NCBI GenBank assembly: GCA_000469685.2
Contig: LS997562.1
Location: forward strand, 23,510,802 to 23,574,801
DNA: 64,000 nt
Source: Haemonchus contortus
Taxonomy: Eukaryota > Nematoda > Chromadorea > Rhabditida > Trichostrongylidae
Reading direction: 5' to 3'
The notes beneath the pieces were generated by a model, which saw nothing but the letters and a program-made list of their open reading frames with translations, was not told the DNA's origin and ran no database searches. How positions within the stretch are numbered: position 1 is the first letter of the stretch; each line of letters begins with the position of its first letter. This document shows positions 12,267-24,299 of the stretch, piece after piece. Made by a program: the position numbers and the translations under genes.

Positions 12267-12681
12267 CTGTTTTCATTTATCACAGTGGTTCACATGAAGA
12301 GGATAGGCTAACGAATCCGGAAGAAGTAGCAGCTGAATTCGTCGAAAACCCTTTTTCTTAATTATTGTGAAAGTAGCACCAACCTTTTCATTCTGAACGA
12401 TCTCAGTTTGAATGTTAAATCGATGAATTAGTGGAGCGCTTTTTTTAGCTGGAAGTTTGGACCCCAATGTTGGAGACCCCGAGGCGCATTACGCTAAAGG
12501 CTCTCCTAAGAAGGTCTTATGGCAATGGTGAATGCAACTTGACGGTAGCAGAATCTGAGATTGTTTCTGCTGAACGCTATTCGCGAGACGTTTCTGAAAT
12601 TTCGCGCATCATGAGGGTACGTTTTGCATCATTATGTACTCCTAGTACCATACGACGAATCAGCGTTTCTCTCCCATTAGA

Positions 12682-12759
12682 CATCTGAAGCCTCATCCAC
12701 GGGCTCAAGCTCGAGTAGGATTTCTATTCTATTGAGCCCTGTGGATGAGGCTTCAGATG
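12682..12759. repeat. Hairpin with 27-bp arms
   Basis: Arms 12682-12708 (starting CATCTGAAGCCTCATCC) and 12732-12759 are inverted copies with a single-base length difference and a loop of about 23 bp. No gene ends here that would make it a terminator. Confidence 0.75.
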
Positions 12760-15600
12760 AACTGACCTTACCAACTCCATCTCTAGGCGTGAATAAACGA
12801 CAAACAGAAACTGGAAGGACTCCGGATTCTTTGGTGGACTGGAATTTTTGCTAGGTAAAACTAAGATCCCTTCAATTACTGACCAGACTTAACAGAATTT
12901 TAGGCTTCGAGATTACAGAACGTGTATACTGGGCTAAGCACCGTTATGACACTACAAGTTTTCCAAAAGTTGGAAAGTAATGTGTATCTCAATGTATCTT
13001 AGAGAAGAAATTAGTCCCAAAATGGCTCTACATCCATCAAGCTCCCATTAAACTCTCTAATCATTGAAAAGAACAATACGGATCTTCACTTAGGATATTG
13101 GAGTGTGAAAGTTCAAAAGAGCTGGAGGGACGCAAAAGTTGTAATTGGCCCGATGCTGTTCTCCTTAAGTAAACGTTAAAAAAATCGGTTGTCAACTAAA
13201 TCCTAATCGGTAAATCTTCCAGCTCATCAAGACCTTCTCGTAATAACTATTGAAATTGTTTTGCTTGTCTTTGTGGGTATATGGACAAGTTGGAGTCATT
13301 GCTCAACTTTATTGAGCGGTTCGAAATGTGTTAATCGAAAAATAAATAAAAGTGCTCTTAGAAAGTTAAAAAACATAAAACATTCATTTCCCTTGACACA
13401 AATACTAACAAATATGTGGTGCCCACATTTGGATGCCCATATCTGAGTTTCTACGGACATCACCATCGAACATTGGTGTGATGACGAGTTGGTGTGCTAG
13501 TCTAATACGCTGATAAAAACATTTTTCTAGTAACCTTCGGTACACTTAAATTCGATCAGCGAAAATGGGCGCAGTTTTAAATCTCTAGCATTGAACCCAT
13601 AAAACCTTAATACCTTTACTGTATCTTCCCTGGGAAGATCGCTGGGTCTCACTCACCTTCGGTATGAGAACGTAGGGGTTTGCATTCTAATTTCAGGGTT
13701 TGTTTTTTGCATAAAGTGGGAACCTAAAATTTTGACCAAAAAGTCCCCGGCTTGAATCGTAATGGTGTGGGTGGTCCTGATTAACAAAGGTAACGTTGGA
13801 AATTCGAATGAGGCTCTCAAGGCCCAGCGGAAGTAGCATTGACCCGAACAAGTCAGCTGTAGCCAGCTCGACTCCAGCAAGTAAACTGGAGCTCTGGGTA
13901 CCAAATGATCGTCTTATTAGGGCTGTCTACACCTCGCAAGTCAGAGGATGTCATAGATTCAGTCGGATCAGAAATGTAATTAGTTCAAGGTAGGAATTCT
14001 TTCGAATCACTTGCTTTCGACTTGGTTCATTTTTTCAAGCTGAAATCATTATTATTATTTACTATTTAATGCTAGTTATCTTTGTTTATAGCTATCACTT
14101 ATTCATTAATTATGGAACAATAGGTCCTGTGTTTCAGGTCTGACTTGAATAAAATCATTTCGTTCCTAAAATCTATAAGACTTCCGAGATTTTCAATTCG
14201 AATAAATTTTAGTTACCTCTTGGCCTTGTAGAACATCCGAATGGTGATTTGGCTCTTGGAAGGTCCTGGATGACAGCTCAATACCGAAAACCAAAAATTT
14301 TTCGCAGAGAAAAACGATCAATAGGATGTGATACGGTATTTCCGGCGATGCGGCGATCGGGAAGCGACTGGAAGTGTTTCGCCGGACGGGATGACTTTGG
14401 CTACTGACTATCGGCTGATCATATCAAAACATTGTATGTTAAACGGTCGGCGTCGCATATCAGATCCCAACGAAAAATTCTTCCATCGTTCTTGTCCTGC
14501 TCCAGCTGTGGGGAGCTTTCAAGGATTCTGAATAGGATCTGTAGAGTACATCCTTTTGTCGTAATGGGCCATTATACTTTGAACTTTGGAATAGGAACCT
14601 TGAAGAAGCTTCGAGGAAATTCCCCTCAACCGTCCAACCTCTTTAGGCACTTTTTGCGAAACCCGTGCATATGCAGAATGTCTAAAAATGGAATTGAAGA
14701 GTGGCCATCGCCTCCATGGTTGACTTCAGTGAACAAATTAGAAGAGCTTGGGGAGCTGTATGTAAGGATGTGTTCATACTTTGTAGGTAGCGCACTAGAT
14801 CCTACAGTATCCAGTTTTTTCCTACTGAAGTTATGTTATTCTGCAGTTCCACTTTCATCATTTCGTAACACATAAAGATCTCTTCTGCCCAGTTAGTTCT
14901 TTTCGAAGCTGGGCCGAGGCGAAAGCTGCAGTGGACCCTCGCTATGATGATTACATTCCTATGTCGTATCGCTTAGTGCCAAATTTAGGCTTATCTAGAA
15001 TAAAACGAGTTTGTGTAGCTGCTTCTGTTGAACCAGCTACATCGGTCTTGCAGGAAGTACTTGCTCCTTTAAGGGATCTGAAAAATTCTCATTGTATGCC
15101 TGAATCGAATTTTTCGGGAACGTTGAAAGGATTTACGAAAATGAGCATCTTTGAAAGTTTCGTGATGCCTATCTCCCATATGGGGCAGTTTGCCCGAAAC
15201 GGCTACGGACCTATCAACCTAGAGATTGTGGCATCATAGGTCCTTTGAATAAATGGTTAAGAGATCAGGAAAGGGTTTGTAAGTTGGAGGAGATTTAAAA
15301 GGAATGGCGGGAGGGGAGGGGAAGGATTTTGTTAAAAATCACGCAAGTCTAGATTTTTCGTCAATTTAACCTCGGTATCTCAACTCAGAGTATGCAGTGC
15401 AGTCGACTCGAATTGGGTATCTGCGTTTTAGGCGCTTCCGTGGAGCCTGTATGCGATTCTGCGAATTTGCACTCTTCATCCTTTCTATGGAAATCAGAAG
15501 AGCTCGACAGATCCAATAGTTCCACATCTTCAGGTAAAACTTTTGGGCACCTTGATTTGTGTAGAAGTTCTTTCTCTTCGAATGTTGCATCCAGAGCCCT
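12760..15600. other. No supported gene; unexplained open frames near 14.4-15.2 kb
   Basis: Two plus-strand frames are longer than expected (14432-14875, 147 codons; 14931-15239, 102 codons, open upstream through an SFRSWAEAKAAVDP stretch). Neither contains a domain I recognise, and splice sites joining them are not convincing. They may be remnants of a retroelement or of an old gene. Confidence 0.3.
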
Positions 15601-15640
15601 GTCTGAACGATTGCGAAGTGCTCCACTCCCATGTCCAAAT

Positions 15641-15713
15641 GTGAACACACCTGCAACAATGACAGCAGAACCCGTTTTTCTCCTAAGAATAAAAATTCGA
15701 ACCAGCATAAAAG
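15641..15713 (+). promoter_or_regulatory. Promoter of ShKT gene A
   Basis: GTGAACACACCTGCAACA at 15641 (E-box CACCTG) lies 65 bp before CATAAAAG at 15706-15713, which is 51 bp before the ATG. This matches the layout of the other ShKT copies, although the TATA box here starts with C and the rest of the upstream sequence has diverged. Confidence 0.6.
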
Positions 15714-15756
15714 GCCAGCTCACTAAGCGTCTCTCATTCGTTCGGTGAGCTGCGAA

Positions 15757-17424
15757 ATGCTCCTCTATTTTGTTTGTGCACTTTTATTGCTCAATGCCTT
15801 CACAACAAAGGCTGAGGACAAAGCGGTATGTTGCTAATCTTATGAATTCCAGCACAACCAGTTTAGGCGCCTGAAACACATGTGATTTCTGAAACACAAC
15901 TCGTACAGGGATAGTGCTCTACTAACCACTACATCACCTTCGCCCACTCATTAGTATTATAGTAAAGGAATTCGAGAATTACCACGAAAAGTTTTCCCCA
16001 GCCTTCTTGCACACGACATCACAATTTCGTCGGGTAGGCGAATGAAAAGTGGTTAACCGCAGTGGTGGTAAACTGGTAAACTATCTGAGAAAAGCGCTGG
16101 TAAACTATCTGAGGATAGCCATACGCTTCAAACGAATCGAGATTTCTACTGGTTCCGCAATAACCTAATAAAGGCACAGTTCACGAGAAAAATGGTTATT
16201 GAGTTCTTCTCTTAGGAATACTCAGTGACCCCCATGGATGGTAGAAGAGACCCTTGCTACCAAAATCTCGACGGTCAGGGCATAGTGGAAGCCCTGTTGC
16301 TGGCTTGAGTGGCTTTCCTGGGGTGTCCCGGGTCCGGGAACTTCTCCCCTAACACGGCGTCGCACATACCGCACCCGCCGCCTATCGCAGGATTGCGGTG
16401 AAAGATTGGAGCGCGCAATTCGTGAGGTGGGGAGTCCTTTAAACATTTAAATTGGCCGGCCGCTCTCTTCAGTTCCAATGCGATTCTGATCGTCGTTTAC
16501 ATAGGAGGAGTCATTTTAATTAATCAAGTCTAATAAACATGAAAACCAAAAAGAAACAGAAGAAAAAACGATAAAATCCAATGAAAAAGCAAGCCATTCA
16601 AGGAAAAATTTCGCGTCCTATCGATTGGCGGGGTACGGTAATTGCAGTGAAGTTTGCCGCATGCCGCAAGGGAGAATGCCGCGATAGGGGAGAAGTTCCG
16701 TTACCCGGGGTGTCCCTGATCGATGTCACGTCAAACGAGTGTCGAGGCAGTACAGATTGCGATTATTCTTTCTAGGACAAAATCAGCTGGTCGCCGAGTG
16801 ATGAGGCGGTGTTTTTCTTCCATTCCTTCTTCCTCTGTGATTCTTTTTGCTGCCGCGACCCCTTTTTTAGTTTCCTACCCCGAGAGGCTGAGAAAGGTGA
16901 GCTATTTTTGCTGTAACTAGGGTTTTTTTGTTTACCTATGCTTATAAGTTAATGAATTTGTACTTACCGTTGTCAGTTATTTGCACGAGGATCCACACAA
17001 ACGCAGTGAGACCCATCGCATAGCTCGTCCACACGCCCCACTCTTCTTCATTTTTCTGGTCTCATTCTCGTCCAGCCTCCTTTTAAACGGTTTTTCGAGG
17101 CCTTTTTTCACTTCGGAAACACCGATCCACGCAGTTCCTTCGCTTCCACCGCACTATTTTCCATCTTATTTTCCATTTTTCGTCATAAACTGGGTTACCC
17201 AAGACTATCGTGAACTGTGCCTAATCATGTCCAGTCACAAAGTTAGTTTGAATGTTAATAAGGTCCCAGTTTTCCAGGAAACTAATTTTTTTCAGATATG
17301 TGAAGACAAGGTGACGGACCAAAGATACTGTAATGGTCTAGTGAGGAAAGGAATGTGCAATAATAGGTTCTTCAAAGGGCTTGCTGAACTGCTCTGTGCG
17401 AAAACCTGCAAACTTTGCCAGTGA
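15757..17424 (+). CDS. Secreted single-domain ShKT peptide A (divergent paralogue)
   Basis: Exon 1, 15757-15825, encodes a 23-residue signal peptide and ends at a GTATGTT donor. Exon 2, 17296-17424, follows TTTTTTCAG and encodes a 42-residue ShKT domain with six cysteines in the family spacing and the Cys-Ala-Lys-Thr-Cys signature near the end. Phases match (0/0). An AATAAA lies about 20 bp past the stop. Predicted as a secreted, disulfide-stabilised peptide; related strongylid peptides are studied as potassium-channel or immune modulators, but nothing here proves an activity. It is the most divergent member of the cluster. The 1.47-kb intron is swollen by a SINE head fragment and a MITE that itself contains a MULE-type MITE; without the MITEs the intron would be about 0.4 kb. 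Confidence 0.8.
15893..15955 (-). mobile_element. SINE head fragment
   Basis: On the minus strand this reads as the tRNA-like start of the local SINE family, with an A-box TGATGTAGTGG. Only the head survives, inside the intron of ShKT gene A. Confidence 0.45.
16172..17222. mobile_element. MITE-C copy 1 (AGGCACAGTTCACG termini), host of a nested MITE
   Basis: Left end AGGCACAGTTCACG at 16172 and right end CGTGAACTGTGCCT ending 17222 are inverted. The element lies in the intron of ShKT gene A and contains the MULE-like MITE at 16330-16706. Other copies: 34071-34972, 55501-56006 (506 bp, probably close to full length) and 59560-59885 (internally deleted). No coding capacity; superfamily unclear. 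Confidence 0.65.
16330..16706. mobile_element. MULE-like MITE copy 1 with 10-bp target duplication
   Basis: Termini GGGTCCGGGAACTTCTCCCC and the inverted GGGGAGAAGTTCCGTTACCC are flanked on both sides by GGGGTGTCCC. A 9-10 bp duplication is typical of Mutator-like transposons. A close copy lies at 34261-34647 with a different target duplication, so these are independent insertions. The terminal bases are ambiguous by one position. Confidence 0.75.
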
Positions 17425-18056
17425 TAACGCTTCAGTTTACTGCACAGTAATAAACAACATTTTAGAGTGTTTGTTCTTTGGTTCAAACTCGTTTCTACAT
17501 ACAGTACTTGGCTATTGATTCGAGTTTCGGAAGTACAGAATCAGTCACAAATATGGACAGAAGGTGATCTGATCCGTGAAAAGACTCGATGTCATATAGG
17601 GCTTGGAACAATGAAGAGATCATGAGTCCTTAAAGAGACTCGCAGGCCATGACACCCTCTGATTTCGATCCACAGTAGTGGTCGAGATATTCAGTTTCCG
17701 TGTCTATAGGAGGACTTTTCCTAATTTCCCAAGTTTGAGGTATTTTCAACTACGGCCCCCTATTCACTCGACCACATTTATCGCCCCTTGCGGACGACGA
17801 TGGCGATGACCGAGAGAAGGAAGCCGGTAGACTCGAGTCCGGAGGTGGTCATTTCGCCATACAAGAAAAAGACTTCAGCTGAAAACTGTATATGTTCATG
17901 GGAAATCAATCTACTACGGAGTTTAGTTAAAATCACGGGAGTAAGGGCAGCTTTTCATATTGAAACAAATTGAAGGCACTGGTTTTGTAACTGATCGTCT
18001 CAAATAACCTCTTTAGGAGACAATTCTGAGCAGTCTTTGTGTAATCATACAATCCT

Positions 18057-19122
18057 TCAAAGCACACTACACGCTCTCGCGTAAAAGAACACACACGAGC
18101 AGATGGAAGTTTTAGCGTATGATATGGCCAACACAGGCGCCAATCGCTGCCTCATGGCCAAGAATCTAGTCTGTACGAAATACCTTCCCGACCACTTGAA
18201 AATGTTACAACTGAGGCACTCCTTCTCAAGTGTCATCAGTTGGGATATAGACAGCTTTCGCATACTAATTTCGTTCTGGTGCTGACTAAGAAGCTTGAAT
18301 ACGGCTTCCATAGCAGACCTATTGCCGACATTTGTACAGAGAGCTTCTACGTCGAAGGATTCCATAACGCACGAACCACTGAGGTGCAGTGCGAAAAGGC
18401 GATCCAAAAACATTTGGGTGTCAGAGAGGTGGGAAGGAATGAAGTTAAGGAGCTGCACTAGAATGGTATTAAGAAACCATGATTCGGTCAGTAGGACCAG
18501 CCACGCAGCCTATTATAGGACGGACTTTCACGGAAGTGGAATTGATTGAAGCGAGGTCGTCTGCATCTGAAAACTTGTGCGTCTTTATGAGCAGATACAG
18601 GACTGGACAACAAGGCGACTCAAGTTTTAGCCGTGTTATTAAGGTTGATCTCAGCCCTGCAAAGCGTGCTACTGAAACCCACATCCGGTTTAGTCCACGC
18701 AGCTGCGTTTTGAACTCCTCAAGAGAAGCTGGGCGATAGAGAGATGTGTCTCCCAGATGGTGTTCTGTTATTTCACAGTCGAGTTGTCTGGGGATCACTA
18801 CAAACTCTCCTCCTTTGTCACTGACGGATAACCTTATGGTTCGAGACTTTATCAGCTCTCAAAGTTCCTTAATACCACGTGCTTGCTCCCTTGAAATATT
18901 GGATGTGGTGTTTTGCTTTCGAAACCTACTCAGCACTCTAAACACTTCGACGGCAAAAACCCGGAAATTGACATCGGAATCAATGTGTGGTTCCTGTTGT
19001 TCGAAAAACGTGGCTGGGAAGGGAATGTTGAGCACATTTCTTACCTGGTCTGCCACTAAGGAGCCGTTATCATACCTAGCCCTATAACGGAGTCGATCTT
19101 GTAGTTCGTGTAGACTGCACAA
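18057..19122 (-). pseudogene. Penelope-like element reverse transcriptase, broken
   Basis: Three successive minus-strand frames (19122-18859, 18798-18469, 18458-18057) read as one decayed reverse transcriptase. Landmarks are a LYLLIKTHK motif, KVRPIIGCVAGPTDRI, FDVEALCTNV and a FLAMRQRLAPVLAI segment. KTHK-type and RPI..G..PTDRI motifs are characteristic of Penelope-like enzymes. Frameshifts separate the pieces and the part expected to carry the catalytic YxDD is missing, so it is inactive. The GIY-YIG nuclease remnant lies at 19275-19600 on the opposite strand. Confidence 0.6.
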
Positions 19123-19274
19123 AAATGACAGTTGGAGTAAACAGCGTTGTGGGGAACTCTCAGCTTCCCATTCGGGTTGTTGTACGACTTCTTCCTAAAC
19201 TAAAGGATCCTTTGGCATAGTCTTGAATCTACGAAAATGGTGCTGCGAATAGCCTTGTCGCTACGGTACATCTG

Positions 19275-19600
19275 AAAAAATCTGCGAGCTTCAAGGCACC
19301 GTCTATTCGATTCAATGCGGAGAATGTGGAGAAAAGTACGTGGAGAAGACTACAAGGTTTTTAAAAATTCGCTCGTACGAATACAGAAGAGCGTAGGCCA
19401 ATCTGGCTGCTTACCCACACAGCGGTTTTCAGAGGCACCGTATACCTAAGCATGAGAAAAAACGCTCCAGCCTTTGATTGAGTGTTTCGCACAGACATTT
19501 GGTACGGCATCGGAAAAAGAATTCATGGAAGCACGGCAAATATACCGCATCAAGATGAAACATTCAGTCTCCTATCGCACCTAAATATACTACGGTGGCC
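19275..19600 (+). pseudogene. GIY-YIG nuclease remnant of Penelope-like element
   Basis: The frame starting around 19288 reads GTVYSIQCGECGEKYV, matching the GTVY..C..C...Y(I/V)G start of the cysteine-bearing GIY-YIG endonuclease attached to Penelope-type reverse transcriptases. Further on a tail like EARQIYRIKMKHSVSYRT is seen. Several stops and frameshifts interrupt it. It is on the strand opposite to the adjacent reverse transcriptase. Confidence 0.5.
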
Positions 19601-19933
19601 AACGTTAACCTATCTTGAAAACTGCTCATGCTGCTCTGAAAAATCTATGATTTGATAGTTATTTGTTATATCCTGAAACAGCCAAAAGCAGCCTATCCTT
19701 ATTCATGTAACGGCAGAGGCACACAGCCGAAGGCAACGAAATGTGAAACACGCGTAAAAAGATTAGCGGGATTTATTCAGTCAGGGAACTAAAGTCTTCA
19801 GCATACATCATATGAAAATGGAAATCAAGTTTAAATGCTTGGGATGCAAACCCCTTAGCCACACTTGTAAGTCTATTGCTTCAACCACTGCACTGTAGCT
19901 TCATATCTTCCGCAAAGGGTGCGCCTCTTCTGC

Positions 19934-20192
19934 GCGTCTGTCGAAAATAGGTCCACCGCAGCAGTCGCACGCGGCGCGTCCTCCCGCCATACTTGACAGA
20001 TGTCGCAGTTGTCAATTGGACGTACGATATGCGCTTGGTCGACGCCATTCAGCTCAAAGAGAAGATAACACGGGCTAGCGCAAATCATCGGCACCGCTGA
20101 ATCTTGGTGGTACTGGACGTCATTTCGATATCGCACTGGGCTGCGCTGCTCGCGAAGTGGGCGGGCGACCTAGTCAACGCACGCAACGGACG
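19934..20192. mobile_element. MITE-B copy 2
   Basis: Inverted relative to copy 1. It starts with GTCTGTCGAAAATAGGTCC, ends GACCTAGTCAACGCACGCAA, and shares the internal phrase about tgacagatgtcgcagttgtc. Non-coding. Confidence 0.5.
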
Positions 20193-20743
20193 AGCATGGT
20201 GTTCTTCAAGCAGAGCCTTGCACTGCTCTTTCATACTTATATACTCTCTGCACATTGCACCATTCGATAATTAAACAGCTACATAATTACTATCAAGTAG
20301 CTCATCCAACGAACATTCATCTTCAGCAAGTACTTTCTCTCCACAGTCATCTTTGCCCATTACGAGAGCGTCTCCAGTTTTCGTTTCCTTTCTGCCATCA
20401 TCCGTGCCCATGACGAAAGCGTCTTCAGTGATTAAATCCTTCCCACATTCATCCGTGTAAATGAATCGAACGCCCCTGTGGGCAATTCCTTCTCACAGTC
20501 ATCCTTGCCCACAATCGAGGCTTGATTACACTCAGCTACAACTCCTTACGAAGAGTTTCTGATTAAGGACACCTGCCTCCAGTAGATAAATTCATTATAG
20601 ACCTTCCCTTGTTTATGATTGGAGTCACACGGTCCAGGGGTTCTCGTGGCCCCTCTGCGTACACGTCGCGGCCGATAGGGGTTTATTTCTTGGTCACTAA
20701 ACTCGACCACTACAAAAACAACAATGAAAACCTATTAAGAGAT

Positions 20744-21170
20744 CGTCGGCCTGGTGAAAATGTAGTTGGGGGGCCACCCATCCGAAGGTCAATATATCAA
20801 GAAATGAACTCAGCCTAACGTGTTAGTCCTTCTTATATTAGCACTGTATCTGATGCGAAGAGAATGATAGGAACCGACCACCTGTGCTCTTCGATGCGGT
20901 TTCAGCCAAGTTAATTTAGTTTCTCAACTAAGCCTAGGTAAGATAGAAGCACCTGGGTGGCTGGGATGATTACCTCGTGCAAAAAAAGAGAAAAAAAAGA
21001 AAGAAAACTTGCCTACCGCGGTGTTCCTTCCCCCTACGTAAGCCCTAGTTGAAAAACTGGCATGTCCGTAATATAACACGGCATAACACGTTTCGTCGAG
21101 TTCATTTCTTGGTATACTGACCTTCGAATGGGTGGCCCCCCCCAACTACATTTTCATCCGCCGGCCTTAT
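20744..21170. repeat. Inverted repeat pair around a promoter-like block
   Basis: A segment at about 20744-20830 recurs inverted at about 21075-21170 (shared GAAAATGTAGTTGGGG and GGCCACCCAT phrases). Next to the right arm, read on the minus strand, are a CCAAT-like GACCAATCAC, a GGGGCGG-type GC box in reverse, and a TATATAAGG-like motif. This could be a relic of an LTR or of a foldback element; no coding part was found. Confidence 0.4.
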
Positions 21171-21840
21171 ATAGGCTCTAAAAGGGGCGGGGCCGCTGGG
21201 CTGCTGTGATTGGTCCATTGGGGATCTGTCTTGTGACGTCATCGATGGTTGGCGCCTCCATTTATCGATTGGCAGCGGCGTCCTCCGCTCCTGGATGTCG
21301 AAGCCCTCCTCTGCTGGATGACGAAACCCGAGGATAAGGATAACTAGAATAACAAAAGTTAATACAAAGATGCAATTTAAACAATTATAACAACAACCAT
21401 TTACATTACATACAACAGTCATATACATTACATTGGAGCTTTACTATTCTAAAACAGAGTTATATTAGTAAATATGCAAGCTACAGCAGGAAAAGAAAAA
21501 GAGACAAGAAATTGTAGCCATAGCTAAATCAAGAGCATAGGGAAGGGGGAGGATTGGTGATATTTTTCTGAGCATAGTAGATTCCGATTCATTTTAGATC
21601 AGAGGTCCTACCCGAAAATTGCTGATTCACATTGAAGACATCGATTCCTTAGGTATTAGAAGAGCATAAGGGAGTGTGTCGAAGAGGAAAAAAAGTAAAT
21701 ATCGTACACCATGCATAAATTGAATTACACAACACAAACTTGAATTATTCTTCCACCCAAAGAAGCGCGCACAGAACGAAGCGAGTTGACACATAGCACG
21801 CGGTGACCGCGCTGACCAGTATACGATTTCCTCGCCACAT

Positions 21841-21862
21841 GTCTGTCTGTCTGTCTGTCTGC
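21841..21862. repeat. GTCT microsatellite
   Basis: Five tandem GTCT units. Short simple repeat without apparent role. Confidence 0.85.
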
Positions 21863-22419
21863 GCCAATTTTGGTCCCATAACAACTGTTCTGTGAATTTC
21901 CAAGAAGAGATACAGTTTGGAAGCTTCATTGCACTAAAGCACATTTATTGATTGAGAAATGGGTGAGGCAGAGGGATTTGGCAGAGCTATCGTGCAATAA
22001 GCATAAAGATTATGAGAAATAGAAAAACTGATAAGTTCCAGAGCTATGAAAGATGATGGACAGTCACACGGCACACCTAGCAAAAATGACATAGTTTAGG
22101 CTAAGTAAGAACGGTAACATGCTCTGAATTTGCGTCAATCCAACCGCCACGCGCGTACAGTACCAGGCTAGGAAATTCGCTGCGGGACTAACATGTCTTG
22201 GCTCTGTAATGGGCCTAGCACTCAATTGGTTTGCTCCACTGATTTGTTGATGCCCCGTCGTCTGCAGCCCTTATGTAGCATCTTCAAAGGCTGGAAGAGA
22301 AACAAATATGTGAGCAGAGCAATTCCAGGGGCTTGCTATAATTCAAGCAGAAAACAAAAATATTGAAGGTCAGTGCCTACTCTTGTTGTTTTAAGTAACA
22401 ACGAGTACGTACTGTTAAT

Positions 22420-24033
22420 CTAACCTAAGCAGTTCCTAGACATGCCTCGGTTGAGCTTCCAACGGTACATACCATCAGGCAGGATGCGATGCGCGATAAC
22501 ACGAATCGAGGAGCGCCATGAGTCAAAACCGAGCCATGATGGAGCAGGTAAGCTGCTAGTGCAGTTCCGCTCACATACCCAGAATATCCACTCATTTTGG
22601 CAACTGTGAGGCCTCAATGCAACCTTTCATGAGAACGCCGAATGGTAAAAAGCGTATGAGATTGTTTAAGTGAGAGGGAACATACGACTACACACCCGGC
22701 GCTGCGTGCTTTGTGCTTGGGTTCTCACTGGGAACGTCCGTTCCGCGTTTCAGCTGAACGTAGGTCACCGTGCAGTGCCCACTTCGCATGCGACGCAGCC
22801 CACTGCGATCTCGACATGACATTACGGTATTACTCAACGCACTAGCCCATGTTATCTTCTCTTTAGGCTGAAGGCCGTAAACCAAGCGCCAATCATATGC
22901 CCCACTGACAACTGCGACATCTGTCAAAAATCGCGGGCTCATGCGCTGCGTGCGACGGCTGCGACGCGGCCTAGTTTCGGCAGACCCGGGCGCGGCCTAC
23001 GCTCTTCTGTAGTTTCGGCAGACGCATGGGAAGAGGCGCGCCCGTATTCCCGTGGTCGCAGCCAAGCATACGGTAATGGTTTTGTTGCAGTTACTGCAAT
23101 CATCCACCGTAAGTTCTAATTTTGGTCTCACTAGCATCTTTCACAGCTTGAACGCCGAGCTTCGGGTGTTGCTGGCGCGGCGTATGGCGTGATATGCAGG
23201 AAGCATATAAATATGGAAGTGCTGTGCAGTCGTATGTTCCCTCTCACTTGAGCAATCTTATACGCTTTTTAAAATTCGGGGTTCTCATGAAGGGTTGCAT
23301 TGAGGCCTTACAGTTGCCACAACTACAATGTTCATCGTGGCATGCAGCAGAACAATTCGATTGCGTTTTCTCGCGCAATATATGTACATGCACGACGGCT
23401 CTACACAGCGCGACGTGTACTTGCAGTAGTGGAAACGTACGAGATCGCATGGGCTCCCAACCACTTCCACAAGCTTCGGAAATCCTCATTATTTTCGAAT
23501 CCAACAACAACATCTACGCCAGAACAAACGTCGGATCTGCAATACAGCTCCATATTGTCGCCGAAAACCTTCGCATAACGGCACCAAAACACATCAGCCG
23601 TTGCCATGTAGAAACAATCACCTTATCTGGATGCTATAGCTGCACTACCGGCGCCTAAATAATAATGTTCTGCACAAGCGACAACCGAAATACTGGCGCA
23701 AGCCAACATTCTCATGTGCTCAGATGTACTGAATCCGGCTTCCTCAACACTGTTTTCTTCATGTTCGATACTCCGACGGTAGCCGCCGATTGCATCGCTG
23801 TCTGCCCGGGAGGGATAATAAATTTCACGATCGAAGGATCTCTCGTTTTCATCAATGAAGGAACGATCTCCTCAAATACCAGCGCAACACAAGTTGAAGG
23901 ACAAATGCAAAACGATTTGTCGTTTGTGAATGACATTTTTAATAACTTGAAGAATAAGCCCATAGCATTTGTGTATGGAATAGCATCGTTCTTCGATTTA
24001 TGGAGCTATTTTTCCTCCTCATCATTGCACTAG
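22420..24033. mobile_element. Retroelement envelope relic, phlebovirus G2-like, partly inverted
   Basis: Plus-strand frames 23194-23658 and 23665-24033 read like the C-terminal part of a phlebovirus-type Gc/G2 fusion glycoprotein, a domain captured as env by nematode Bel/Pao-type retroelements. Evidence is cysteine-rich spacing, a CHVETITLSGCYSC segment and a second cysteine-rich stretch with a CPGG motif. A stop codon at 23656 separates the two frames. Part of the same sequence reappears inverted at about 22670-22420 on the minus strand, with a MITE-B copy between. No gag, protease, RT or LTR of this element is visible nearby. It is a non-functional fossil; assignment is from motif resemblance. 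Confidence 0.45.
22735..23000. mobile_element. MITE-B copy 3
   Basis: Same orientation as copy 1; starts CGTCCGTTCCGCG and carries the CCCACTGACAACTGCGACAT phrase, ending near CCTAGTTTCGGCAGAC. It lies between the two inverted pieces of the envelope relic. Confidence 0.6.
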
Positions 24034-24299
24034 TACTATTGAACTTCCTTTTCAGAATCGGTTCCAGAAGGTGTTACGATAAAGTGCATTAAACTTTGCT
24101 TGCTGGGGAGTCTTTCTGTAAATAACAGAAATAGATTCCTCTATGTTGACTCATCTCTAAATGACTCTGCTCAATTGCCTAGAATATTGGAAATATGTTT
24201 TGACTATAACTTATCATTTCTGATTGATATGAATGACTGGAACAAACGAGCTTGTCGCTCCGATGAAATAAATCTTCCAAGAAGTCTTCCTCGTCCAAC

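Noticed and set aside
15366..15748. Overlapping 97-118 codon frames on both strands upstream of ShKT gene A
   Set aside because: The 3' part is the conserved promoter block of gene A; frames on both strands without a domain are better explained by chance.
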